Shown piece after piece: positions 16,220 through 23,969 of a DNA stretch of 26,384 nt. Source of the DNA: CAWBNS01 sp964445105 (GTDB taxonomy: Bacteria > Chlamydiota > Chlamydiia > Chlamydiales > JAJFMA01). The DNA is taken from NCBI GenBank assembly GCA_964445105.1, contig CAYUJS010000024.1, forward strand, positions 1 to 26,384, read 5' to 3'. Both the position numbers and the translations under genes were made by a program. Positions within the stretch are counted from its first letter, which is position 1, and each line of letters starts with the position of its first letter. The notes beneath the pieces are model-generated. The model was not told the DNA's origin. It did not search any database and was given only the letters and a program-made list of their open reading frames with translations.

Positions 16220-16771
16220 ATGGCACTCTTGGAAGCAGCAAAAGCTAAAATGAAAGCGGCTATCGAACATCTAAAAAATGATCTAAAATCCATCCGTACC
16301 GGTCGCGCCAACGCCTCCATGCTAGATGCGATTCATGTCGAAGTATACGGCTCCAACATGCGTTTACGCGACATCGCTGGCATCTCAGCGCCAGAACCTC
16401 GCCAGCTTCTTGTTTCCCCCTATGACGTCAGCAACATTCACCACATTCGCAAAGGGCTCGAGGCCTCAGATTTAGGCTACCAAGCGATCGTGGATGGAAA
16501 CGTTATACGCATCAATATCCCGCAAATGAACGAAGAGCTCCGCAAAGAAATGGCAAAAATCTGCCACAAAAAACGAGAAGAAGCAAAGGTCGGCGTGCGC
16601 CATATTCGACGCGATTTCATGGACCTCATCAAGGGCCAAAAAACCTCCGGAGACTTATCTGAGGACGCGGTGAAGCGCCTTGAAAAGGAAATCCAGGAAC
16701 TCACAGACCAATACTGCAAAGAGGTCGATGAGGTTTCTGCCCAGAAAGAAAAAGAGGTGATGACCATTTAA
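16220..16771 (+). CDS. frr: Ribosome recycling factor
   Basis: RRF acts with EF-G to split post-termination ribosomes. The 183 residues match the family length. Conserved parts are SIRTGRANASMLD (about 24-36), VEVYG, the ISAPEPRQLLVSPYD segment, DGNVIRINIPQMNEELRKEM (about 88-107) and VRHIRRDFMDLIK with the C-terminal helix. The start follows the pyrH stop by 3 bp with the ribosome site GAAGGA inside the end of pyrH. It is the last protein gene of the rpsB cluster, followed by two tRNAs. Confidence 0.96.
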   Translation: MALLEAAKAKMKAAIEHLKNDLKSIRTGRANASMLDAIHVEVYGSNMRLRDIAGISAPEPRQLLVSPYDVSNIHHIRKGLEASDLGYQAIVDGNVIRINIPQMNEELRKEMAKICHKKREEAKVGVRHIRRDFMDLIKGQKTSGDLSEDAVKRLEKEIQELTDQYCKEVDEVSAQKEKEVMTI

Positions 16772-16775
16772 GCAC

Positions 16776-16804
16776 TTGTACAATATTCGATTTCTCGCTA
16801 AGAT
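16776..16804 (+). promoter_or_regulatory. Candidate promoter for the tRNA-Glu / tRNA-Lys pair
   Basis: TTGTAC (16776-16781) and TAAGAT (16799-16804) are spaced by exactly 17 bases and end 26 bases before the tRNA-Glu gene. The match to the housekeeping consensus is partial (3 of 6 and 4 of 6), so the call rests mostly on spacing and position. Confidence 0.35.
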
Positions 16805-16830
16805 TATTCTTCCTTAATGGAAAAAATCAC

Positions 16831-16905
16831 GGCCCCATCGTCTAGCCTGGTCTAGGACACCGGATTTTCATTCCGATAACAGGGGTTCGAATCCCCTTGG
16901 GGTCA
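16831..16905 (+). tRNA. tRNA-Glu (UUC anticodon)
   Basis: A 75-nt gene with acceptor GGCCCCA / TGGGGTC (one G-T pair), discriminator A and T arm AGGGG-TTCGAAT-CCCCT. The anticodon loop TTTTCAT gives anticodon TTC. The anticodon stem CCGGA / TCCGA has a C-A mismatch at its outermost pair. Nearly the same sequence with full pairing is typical of bacterial tRNA-Glu. No CCA is encoded. It lies 4 bp before tRNA-Lys and is probably co-transcribed. Confidence 0.93.
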
Positions 16906-16909
16906 TATC

Positions 16910-16983
16910 GGGTCTTTAGCTCAGTTGGTTAGAGCACCTCACTTTTAATGAGGGGGTCGATGGTTCGAGTCCATCAAGACCCA
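16910..16983 (+). tRNA. tRNA-Lys (UUU anticodon)
   Basis: A 74-nt cloverleaf with acceptor GGGTCTT / AAGACCC, discriminator A, D arm with AGCTCAGTTGGTTAGAGC, anticodon arm CCTCA-CTTTTAA-TGAGG (anticodon TTT), and T arm GATGG-TTCGAGT-CCATC. No CCA is encoded. Confidence 0.96.
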
Positions 16984-17608
16984 ATCTTGTTTGTTATCCC
17001 TTCCCGTAATCCACTTTTCACCCTCCCGGGGCCGTCGAGCTACTTGTCCAGGTCGACAACGCCCTATGGTTATTAGCAGAACCGCAAATTCAGCCCCATT
17101 GCATGCACTAAGCTAGTAAAGGTTTTTAGCTCAAGGTGCCTTCCGGCAAAAACACTCGTTACACAGCTTCGTCGTGATCTTTCAACTCTTCGATTAATTC
17201 CTCAGGTAGTCCAGGCTGCGCTTATATTTCTTGCTCATCAGCATCTCCTTTGGATTGATAGTCCTTGAACCAGGCCTTCGCCTTTTGAGCTTTTATCCCC
17301 TGCACAAAGCAATAAGGCCCACTTCGATCCTATGTTTCCATAGGGGAACAACTCAAACGTAAGGGAACCCCCAACGAGGGGCCTACAGAGGGGTGCATCC
17401 ATTGCGAGGTTAAATTCTAAAAACCAAACCATTTTTTAGGCTCAAGAATTTGCTTAATACATTTCAGCTTTTCCGTTTTTACTTAAGGTGCCACTTTATG
17501 TTCCTGCCGAGATGGCTTCAAGGCCTAACCTATACCCCGAACCAGAGGCCGCCCCGCATTTACATAATTAATTCTCTTCCTCTATAGTCCCCGCTAGGGA
17601 GAACAGTG
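16984..17608. other. Gene-poor stretch downstream of tRNA-Lys
   Basis: About 620 bp without an intact gene. The minus strand at 17159-17432 holds what look like decayed coding fragments (listed separately). The remaining parts, about 16984-17158 and 17433-17590, show no gene, tRNA or clear hairpin. A GGGAG at 17597-17601 is the ribosome site of the next gene. Placement directly after tRNA genes fits an old insertion scar, but no tRNA-end repeat is visible. Confidence 0.5.
17159..17432 (-). pseudogene. Possible decayed gene fragments in two frames
   Basis: From 17432 a frame reads MVWFLEFNLAMDAPL and on through FELFPYGNIGSKWALLL before stopping at 17238. A second frame (17329 down to 17159) reads GIKAQKAKAWFKDYQSKGDA, then a TAA at 17224-17222, then AQPGLPEELIEELKDHDEAV and a stop. 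The second frame has strongly protein-like composition around its internal stop. The two may be pieces of one frameshifted gene, or of two. I cannot name the family; a transposase or antitoxin remnant is only a guess. Confidence 0.3.
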
Positions 17609-18181
17609 ATGTCCGACGAGAGAGTTGACAAGTCTGGAAATACGCCAGAAGGACCTGACGGCAAATCGGCATTTGAGCGTCCGCTGGAGTGCTGCGAATG
17701 TCAAAAACCCGCCTCAGTGCGTTATACAGAAATCGCTGACGGCGTAGTTGCGCGGGCGGCCTTGTGCGCAGATTGTCCTTTTCTAGAACGCCATCTCGGC
17801 AGTTATCTGCAGGCAGACACCTCCCCCGGGGTTTCGCCAGACAAAAAGGGGCTTGTCTGCGGCAATTGCGGCACTTCCCTCGCGGCGGTGCGCACAGGTT
17901 CGCTGCTGGGTTGTAGCCATTGCTATGGAATATTTCAGGAAGTGGTTTTTAAGGAACTACTGGTTAGGAATAAAATCGCGCGCAGACAGGCCTCAGCCAG
18001 AGGAGTGCCCTTACACACAGGGCGCGGGCTAGGAGAGCGAATCGAGCTAAGCCCCGGGCTTAAGCTCATTGAGCTGAATGAAGCACTCTCCGACACATTG
18101 ACCCTAGAAGACTATGAACAAGCTGCCTGGCTACGCGATCAGATTAAAAAGCTGACGGAAGAGCCCCATGCATCCAGATAA
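17609..18181 (+). CDS. mcsA: McsA-like zinc-finger protein with UVR motif
   Basis: In Firmicutes McsA binds and activates the protein-arginine kinase McsB. This 190-residue protein has the same build: four CxxC pairs (Cys28/31, Cys53/56, Cys84/87, Cys102/105), likely forming two zinc sites, and a C-terminal UVR helix pair with LEDYEQAAWLRDQIKKL at about 166-182. The ATG at 17609 follows GGGAG by 7 bases; a GTG directly before it (17606) is in frame but less well placed. Its end overlaps the next gene by 14 bp, so the pair is translated together. In Chlamydia a matching pair lies next to frr, as here. Confidence 0.85.
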   Translation: MSDERVDKSGNTPEGPDGKSAFERPLECCECQKPASVRYTEIADGVVARAALCADCPFLERHLGSYLQADTSPGVSPDKKGLVCGNCGTSLAAVRTGSLLGCSHCYGIFQEVVFKELLVRNKIARRQASARGVPLHTGRGLGERIELSPGLKLIELNEALSDTLTLEDYEQAAWLRDQIKKLTEEPHASR

Positions 18182-19235
18182 GCAGGTCAGCTCTTTCCTC
18201 CCTCACTGCCGCCCTTGGGCCCACAACCAAAGCTCCATCTGGCTCATGAGCACCCTAGCGCTACAGAGAAATTTGGAAAAATTTAAGTTCCCCGCCCACC
18301 TAAACGCAGGAGAGCGCCTGCAGATTGTCTCGCTGCTGCGTGCAGAATTCGCGCATATCCCACTACTAGAATCGGCTGTGTTTTTACGGGCGGAGGAGAT
18401 ACCTGTCTTAGATAAAGAGCTGCTTTTTGAATATTTTATGCCTGCGCAAAGCTTTGTAGGGACGCATACGGGTGAGAGCTTTATCGTCGACCGCAAGGGG
18501 CGATTTCTGGCTACAATCAATGTGGGCAATCATCTGGAGCTCACCGTCCTTGAACCTAAAGAAGAGCTGGAACAAACGCTGCAGGAGATGGTGGGGATAG
18601 AAAGTAGTTTGGGGAGAAGTCTACAGTATGCTTATTCGGCTTATTTTGGCTTTCTGACCTCTGATCCAACGCGCTGCGGCACAGCCTTTATGTTACGAGC
18701 CTTTTTACAATTGCCAGCTTTGATCTATCTTAAAAAATTAGAAGCAGTCCTCTCCCACCTAAAGCAGGAAAACTTAACTATCACCGGGCTCAACGGTACC
18801 TCGCGCGATTTTGCGGGCGATATGGTAATCGTTTCCAACCATTTCACCTTAGGGGTGACAGAGGAGATGAGCCTGTCCTTCGTGCGGCACGCCACTATGC
18901 GCTTAATTGCAGAAGAGAAAGCGCTGCGTAGCCGAGCCAAAGCGGAGGGCTCACCAGAGCTCATGGATCGCGTAAGCCGCGCCTACGGAGTAATTATGCA
19001 CTCCTATAAAATTGAAGCCGCCGAAGCCATGGGCGTAATAAGTCTCCTTAAGCTGGCCGTCGATCTAGAGTGGCTAACGGGAGTCGAAATTTCCAAGCTT
19101 AATGAATTATTCTTCCATTGCCGTCGCGGGCATTTTACAGCACAGATGGAAAAAGGCATACCTAGCGAGCAATTGCCCCACCATCGCTCTCTGTTTCTAC
19201 ATCAAGCGTTAGCAAAAGCGGTCCTAAAAATATGA
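18168..19235 (+). CDS. mcsB: McsB-like phosphagen/arginine kinase-fold protein, active site degenerate
   Basis: The 355 residues follow McsB throughout. STLALQRNL (28-36) stands where McsB has a SSRIRLARN-type motif. FLATINVGNHLEL (113-125) replaces the NEEDH loop, FGFLTSDPTRCGTAFMLRAF (160-179) replaces the LTSCPTNxGTGxRAS motif, and ITGLNG...GDMVIVSNHFTLG (205-229) matches the C-terminal catalytic half. Key residues are changed: the conserved Cys of TSCPTN is Asp166, the acidic residues of NEEDH are lost (NVGNH, 118-122), and the nucleotide-contacting arginines near residue 30 are missing. The fold is convincing, but kinase activity is doubtful. The gene overlaps mcsA by 14 bp and the next gene by 4 bp (ATGA). 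It may be a regulatory pseudokinase. Confidence 0.82.
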   Translation: MHPDKQVSSFLPHCRPWAHNQSSIWLMSTLALQRNLEKFKFPAHLNAGERLQIVSLLRAEFAHIPLLESAVFLRAEEIPVLDKELLFEYFMPAQSFVGTHTGESFIVDRKGRFLATINVGNHLELTVLEPKEELEQTLQEMVGIESSLGRSLQYAYSAYFGFLTSDPTRCGTAFMLRAFLQLPALIYLKKLEAVLSHLKQENLTITGLNGTSRDFAGDMVIVSNHFTLGVTEEMSLSFVRHATMRLIAEEKALRSRAKAEGSPELMDRVSRAYGVIMHSYKIEAAEAMGVISLLKLAVDLEWLTGVEISKLNELFFHCRRGHFTAQMEKGIPSEQLPHHRSLFLHQALAKAVLKI

Positions 19236-20311
19236 AACCTCCCAGAGACTGGTCAGGGATAGCCTTGAACCCCAACTCCCACTCCCACTACACAGACCAT
19301 TTAGCTGCGGTAGCGGTGCTGATGGACATCCCCCTTTTATTTACAGAAACAGACCAGTACGAAGATGCTCAACGCTGCTACCCCGGCTTGCAAGCAGAAG
19401 TACATGACTGGACGCAGCTAAAGCCTCAGTACTTCGCCGACCGCTATACCACTTATTTCGTTTCCGAGATGTGGAAGCCTGCACAACTCAAGGCTCGCTT
19501 CGGAACGGCCGCCTACTATGCCGTGCACTGCCCCCACGGCTTTTCCGATAAAGGCTACTGGTTCGCGGAGTGCGTAGAGCAAGAGGTAACGCTAGCCTAC
19601 GGTCAAAACATGCTCGACTTGATTCAGCTTCACAATCCGGCAAAAAGCGCTTTCTCCCATGTTCTTTCGGGGAACTTGCGCTACGATTATTACCTACGTA
19701 ATCAAAAATTTTACGATCAGCTAGTCGCCGAGGAAATACTCTGGAAATTTCCCAAAAAACAGCCGATCATTCTTTACGCGCCCACCTGGAACGACCGCGA
19801 GCAGTCCACCTCCTTCTATGAAGCAGCCGACATGATCTGCGCCAGCCTGCCCGCAGAATACAACCTGATCGTCAAGTTGCATCCTAACCTTCAGCTCGAT
19901 AACAAGATCGCTCTGATCTATGCTTTGATGGGAAAGTACCAAAAATCTAAAAATATTTTATTTCTAGAGCAGTTTACACCCATCTATCCCCTGCTTGCGA
20001 TCTGTGATCTCTACATTGGGGACCGGAGCGCCGTTGGCTACGATTTTCTCGCTTTCAATCGACCCATGTACTTCCTCAATCCTCATCACAGAGACCCGAA
20101 AACTGATCGCGGTGTTTACCTGTTTCGCTGCGGCATCGAGATACCTCCTCAAGAGTATGGACAACTCTACGAGACCATCGAGAAGACCCTGCCCTTGGAC
20201 CAAGAGCAATTTGGCGCCATCCGCAAGGAAGTCTACGACTACAGCTTCGTCCACCGCCCTTGGAGCGAGATCAAGGCCGAGATTCTGCGAGCTACTTGTT
20301 GTTCTCTTTAG
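19232..20311 (+). CDS. CDP-glycerol glycerophosphotransferase-like (TagB/TagF family) protein
   Basis: The 359 residues carry the landmarks of the family that moves glycerol-phosphate or related groups from CDP-linked donors. These are HG at 102-103, ILYAPTWND (180-188), LIVKLHPNL (212-220) and CDLYIGDRSAVGYDFLAF (258-275), the counterpart of the SDYSS-x-x-FD box. Substrates are unknown. Chlamydiae are not known to make teichoic acid, so another polyol- or sugar-phosphate polymer or a lipid head group is possible. There is no membrane segment. The ATG overlaps the McsB-like stop by 4 bp, so it belongs to the mcsA-mcsB operon, an unexpected partner. The C-terminal third (about 285-359) is less conserved. 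Confidence 0.8.
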   Translation: MKPPRDWSGIALNPNSHSHYTDHLAAVAVLMDIPLLFTETDQYEDAQRCYPGLQAEVHDWTQLKPQYFADRYTTYFVSEMWKPAQLKARFGTAAYYAVHCPHGFSDKGYWFAECVEQEVTLAYGQNMLDLIQLHNPAKSAFSHVLSGNLRYDYYLRNQKFYDQLVAEEILWKFPKKQPIILYAPTWNDREQSTSFYEAADMICASLPAEYNLIVKLHPNLQLDNKIALIYALMGKYQKSKNILFLEQFTPIYPLLAICDLYIGDRSAVGYDFLAFNRPMYFLNPHHRDPKTDRGVYLFRCGIEIPPQEYGQLYETIEKTLPLDQEQFGAIRKEVYDYSFVHRPWSEIKAEILRATCCSL

Positions 20312-20377
20312 GCTGCCATAAACAAGTAAGCGCTAGAACCCGCTGCGCATATCGAAGCGGAGATATCTGGCTTCCGC

Positions 20378-20524
20378 ATGCAATCGCAAGTAAGCTTACC
20401 TACAATCAAAGAAGTTGTAGCAGACCTCGCGGTTGACTTGGACCTGCCAGATCCAAAAGAGAAGAGAAGCCAAAAAAAAGGAAAAAAAAAGAAATTAGAG
20501 CTAGCGCGGAAGCTGCTCGCTTAG
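20378..20524 (+). CDS. Possible 48-residue lysine-rich peptide
   Basis: A short frame starting MQSQVSLPTIKEVVADLA, acidic in the middle (DLDLPDPKEK) and ending in a lysine-rich tract (KKGKKKK) and a short helix. It has no good ribosome site and its stop overlaps the end of the convergent MFS gene by 4 bp. The amphipathic acidic-then-basic pattern is protein-like, but length and context are weak. It could be the tail of a lost gene, since the frame is open for 13 codons upstream. Confidence 0.3.
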   Translation: MQSQVSLPTIKEVVADLAVDLDLPDPKEKRSQKKGKKKKLELARKLLA

Positions 20525-21759
20525 AGCACCCTCTCCGCCAGAAATGCCCCGCTCTGCCGCCTACAATAAACGAGCCATAGTGTCCCGCAGAGGCAGAGGA
20601 AGCCCCCCAGTAGCAATACGGACGAGGAGCTCACCACATAGCAAAGGTAGGTACCTAAAGGCGGCGCGATGCAGCCCCTGACGCCGACTAAAACGACATT
20701 GATGCCAGTATACATCGAGCTGTCTTCGTCACGCGCGAAGACGGTACCTGATAAATTCCAACTTAGCTCAGACCCCGCCTGCATCACACCGTAGACGAGG
20801 TAGGCGATAAATAGCCAAGAAAGCTGCGTCTTTGCCAAAACAAGCCCCAGGGGAAACAGAGCAGCTAAAAAGCCCGTGAAAGCGCTGAACCGATAGATGT
20901 CCAATCTGCTCATGAGGCGCGCCCAGATGGGCGAAGTCAGGGCAAATCCTACGCCCTTACAGAGCATCAGTGCAATGGCCAGTTCTGTGTAGGAAAGGTT
21001 CAGCTCGTCCATGAAGAAGTGAGGTAACGCAGGCTGCATAAGCATCAGGCCGGCGCCGCCAAAGAAGAAACCAAAAGAGAAAAATGCGAAATCGGAACGC
21101 TGCTTAAGCAATCCCCAAGCGTGCTGCCATGGCGCGATCACTTGTCGGCCAAGGGACTCTTCGCTCAACGTTATCTCTTCGCCAACCTTCTTGGCCGTAG
21201 CAAGCCTGAGCTGCACCCAAGCGCTCAAAGTCCCCACGAAAGCGGTGAGCGGAAACATCCAGACCCAGGATCCTTCGCGATGATCCAGAAACCAGCCCAT
21301 CAGCAGAGGAAACCCTCCCCCGCCTATATAAGAAAAAATCGATCCGTAGGAGAAGGCATGCTGACGATCTTCGGCGGAGATATTGCGCTTTAAGAGTTCC
21401 ATCCAAGCGGGCCGCACGCCGCGATCAAACAGCATGAAACAAGTCGAAGCACCGATCAAGTACCAGGCGTTATCGAAAACTGGTACGAATAAAAAGGGAA
21501 GGTAACCGAGAATTGTGGCCCAGACAATGTTTGCCCGCAGCCGGTCGCCCCGTCCATGCACAGCAAACGACCAGTACATGGAAAACAGCGCCACGATAGG
21601 CTTGGCGGCGATAAAAAGGCCGATCTGCAGCGGGTTCGCATTAAGATCCTTGTATAGGATGAACAACAACATTCCATATACGGCCCAAAATGGGGTCCTG
21701 AGAACCGAGGTCCACAAAAATGCCCGGCAGGTGGGATCGTTGATCAAACGACGCAGCAT
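20521..21759 (-). CDS. Major facilitator superfamily transporter
   Basis: A 412-residue inner-membrane protein with about 12 hydrophobic helices. The first spans residues about 11-33, a loop with HGRGDRLRAN (about 68-77) lies after helix 2, where MFS proteins carry the GxxxDRxGRR-type motif, and a longer polar loop (about 190-215) separates the two six-helix halves. Substrate cannot be told from sequence. The start has AGAGGA 8 bases upstream. It is a single gene, convergent with the preceding operon and 63 bp downstream of nothing on its own strand, the next minus-strand gene being dppF, which ends at 21823 upstream of it. Confidence 0.85.
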   Translation of the reverse strand: MLRRLINDPTCRAFLWTSVLRTPFWAVYGMLLFILYKDLNANPLQIGLFIAAKPIVALFSMYWSFAVHGRGDRLRANIVWATILGYLPFLFVPVFDNAWYLIGASTCFMLFDRGVRPAWMELLKRNISAEDRQHAFSYGSIFSYIGGGGFPLLMGWFLDHREGSWVWMFPLTAFVGTLSAWVQLRLATAKKVGEEITLSEESLGRQVIAPWQHAWGLLKQRSDFAFFSFGFFFGGAGLMLMQPALPHFFMDELNLSYTELAIALMLCKGVGFALTSPIWARLMSRLDIYRFSAFTGFLAALFPLGLVLAKTQLSWLFIAYLVYGVMQAGSELSWNLSGTVFARDEDSSMYTGINVVLVGVRGCIAPPLGTYLCYVVSSSSVLLLGGFLCLCGTLWLVYCRRQSGAFLAERVL

Positions 21760-21822
21760 CCAGCTATTCCTCTGAGTAGTTAAGGTCGATAGTATAGCCG
21801 AGTTGATAAAGAAAAAGAAGCT

Positions 21823-22788
21823 CTACAGAATGCAATCATAACGATGCGTGTCGGCCGTTACCCATTTTCTAGGCGGTGGCTCGGCACAAACTGGTTGTGC
21901 AAGGGGACAGCGAGTGAGAAAGGGACAGCCCGCAGGGGGATTGATTGGCAAAGGCAACTCGCTCCTGAAGATCGTGCGCTCCGTTTTAGCATCGGGGTAC
22001 AAGCGCGGCACTGCCGATAGGAGAGCTTGTGTGTAGGGGTGTTTAGGATTGCCAAACAGCTCGTTAGCAGGCGCCGACTCCATCACCTTACCCAGGTACA
22101 TCACTACCACGTAATCGCATAGATGGCGCACCACAGACAGGTCATGGGCAATGAATAGGTAACTAAAGCGCAACCGCTGCTGGAGGTCAACGAGTAAATT
22201 CAAGATTTGCGCCTGGACGGATATGTCCAATGCCGAGACAGCTTCGTCACAGACAATCAACCTCGGCTGGAGGGCAATCGCTCGGCCTATACAAATACGC
22301 TGAAGCTGCCCCCCGGAAAATTCATGCGGATAGCGCGCCATGGCGCTGGCTGGCAGCCCCACTTGCTCTAAGATAGCTTCCACCTGCCGCCGCAGCTCCT
22401 GCCGGTCCGCCACACGCCCATAGTAGCGCAAAGGCTCTCCTATGCTGTCCCCGATAGCCATGCGCGGGTTTAGCGAGAGCATAGGGTCTTGAAAGACAAT
22501 GGCCACCTCCTGGCGAAACTGTGCCAGCTCGCCAGCAGACAGCTTTTGCAGATCCTTTCCTTGGTAGAGTACCACCCCAGAGGTCGGTTCAAAAAGCCTG
22601 ATGATGGTGCGCGCGGCCGTGCTCTTCCCACAACCGGATTCGCCAACCAAACCTACCGTTTGGCCGGGATAGATCGTCAGATCTAGCCCGTCTACTGCTT
22701 TCACGCTGGCTACCTGGCGTCTAAACAAGCCGGAGCGGACCGGGAAGTGTTTTTTTAAATCGCGGACTTCAAGCAAAGGAACGTTCAT
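21823..22788 (-). CDS. dppF: Peptide ABC transporter ATP-binding protein DppF/OppF
   Basis: The second ATPase of a di-/oligopeptide importer, working as a heterodimer with DppD on the cytoplasmic face of the permease. From the ATG at 22788 it is 321 residues. Walker A is GESGCGKST (49-57), the signature FSGGQLQR (157-164), Walker B LIVCDE (177-182) and the H-loop is in IAHDLS. The C-terminal oligopeptide-transporter region has a cysteine cluster (CPFLTRCPLAQPVC). The frame is open 11 codons further upstream, but the ATG at 22788 overlaps the dppD stop as ATGA with AAGGA ahead of it. No permease or binding protein is nearby; in Chlamydia the dppD-dppF pair also stands alone. Confidence 0.93.
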   Translation of the reverse strand: MNVPLLEVRDLKKHFPVRSGLFRRQVASVKAVDGLDLTIYPGQTVGLVGESGCGKSTAARTIIRLFEPTSGVVLYQGKDLQKLSAGELAQFRQEVAIVFQDPMLSLNPRMAIGDSIGEPLRYYGRVADRQELRRQVEAILEQVGLPASAMARYPHEFSGGQLQRICIGRAIALQPRLIVCDEAVSALDISVQAQILNLLVDLQQRLRFSYLFIAHDLSVVRHLCDYVVVMYLGKVMESAPANELFGNPKHPYTQALLSAVPRLYPDAKTERTIFRSELPLPINPPAGCPFLTRCPLAQPVCAEPPPRKWVTADTHRYDCIL

Positions 22789-23774
22789 ACAGGTTTTTCC
22801 TTTTCGGAACAGAGCCAGCACCTAGCCTTATGGCCTTGCTCCCCACAAATAAAATCAGGGACAGCCCCCTGAAAACAGCTAGGCATTGTGTGGGGACAGC
22901 GCGGATGAAAGTGACAACCCTCTGGAAAGCTGCCTAAAGGCGGCACACTGCCTTTAATAGGCTTTAAGGCGCCTTTAACGGACTCCAGATTGGGCCGTGA
23001 AGCAAAGAGACCTTGGGTATAGGGGTGCGCAGGCTGGTGGAAAATTTCTCGTACAGTTCCCTGCTCCACGTTGCATGACGCATACATTAACAGCACATCA
23101 TCTGCCATTTCTGCCACCACGCCGAGATCGTGCGTGATTAAAAGCAAGGCCATGCCTCGTTCGCTTTGCAAATGACGCAGTAGCTCTAAAATTTGCGCCT
23201 GGACCGTTACATCAAGCGCAGTTGTGGGCTCATCTGCAATTAATATTTTGGGCTCGCACATCAGCGCCATCGCAATCATTACACGCTGCCGCATGCCACC
23301 GGAGAGCTGATGGGGATAGTTTTGCAAGCGCTCTCTGGCAGAGGGTATGCCAACATCGCTTAGCGCTTGTGTGCACTTCGCCTCAGCCTCATCCCCGTAT
23401 AGATTGAGATGAAGCCCTGCCATCTCCGCCAACTGCACCCCAATGGAATAAACGGGATTGAGCGCGGTGGAAGCATCTTGAAAAATCATCGAAAGGTGCC
23501 TACCTCTGATGCGGCGCATTTCGCGCTCGGAAATTTCCAGGAGGTTGCGCCCGGCAAAGAGCACTTGGCCTTCGGCTGGCAAGGCAGGCGGGTCAGGCAA
23601 AATACGCATGAGCGAGAGAGCCGTGAGAGATTTACCACAGCCGGACTCGCCGACAATAGCTAGCGTTCTACCCGCATACAAGCTAAACGATAGATCGTCC
23701 ACCACCTTATGCGCTTGCTTTCCAATCTGCAAACGCGTGGTGAGGTGAGAGACTCTGAGTACCTCTTCAGACAT
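22785..23774 (-). CDS. dppD: Peptide ABC transporter ATP-binding protein DppD/OppD
   Basis: The first ATPase of the same peptide importer. From the ATG at 23774 it is 329 residues. Walker A is GESGCGKS (42-49), the Q-loop is in IFQDAS, the signature LSGGMRQR (157-164), Walker B ILIADEPTTALD (177-188) and the switch histidine is in ITHDLG. The C-terminal family domain has a Cys/His-rich stretch (CHFHPRCPHTMPSC) and, unusually, four further cysteines in the last 25 residues. An in-frame TTG at 23813 would add 13 residues; the ATG fits the family better although no ribosome site is obvious. Coupled to dppF by a 4-bp overlap. Confidence 0.92.
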   Translation of the reverse strand: MSEEVLRVSHLTTRLQIGKQAHKVVDDLSFSLYAGRTLAIVGESGCGKSLTALSLMRILPDPPALPAEGQVLFAGRNLLEISEREMRRIRGRHLSMIFQDASTALNPVYSIGVQLAEMAGLHLNLYGDEAEAKCTQALSDVGIPSARERLQNYPHQLSGGMRQRVMIAMALMCEPKILIADEPTTALDVTVQAQILELLRHLQSERGMALLLITHDLGVVAEMADDVLLMYASCNVEQGTVREIFHQPAHPYTQGLFASRPNLESVKGALKPIKGSVPPLGSFPEGCHFHPRCPHTMPSCFQGAVPDFICGEQGHKARCWLCSEKEKPV

Positions 23775-23969
23775 AGGATTGGCCCCGGCGATTAATAGGC
23801 CAAGATCCCACAATGTTCGTCAAAAAGGCAACAACTGCGGCAACCTTTGCTAAAAAAGCCGCCTCAGTTAGGACTGGCAATAGGCTTAGTCTATGACGAA
23901 CTCGTAGCTTCGCGGTTAAACAAAATGAGGGTGGTGACTGGGCTCTTTTTTCTTAAAGAGAGCTGCTGC

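Noticed and set aside
23814..23897. 27-residue basic peptide (MFVKKATTAATFAKKAAS...)
   Set aside because: Too short, no ribosome site, and located in the leader of dppD; histone-like look is probably chance.
23940..23969. Imperfect hairpin after the pit stop as a terminator
   Set aside because: The stem is interrupted by a mismatch and no T tract follows on the minus strand.
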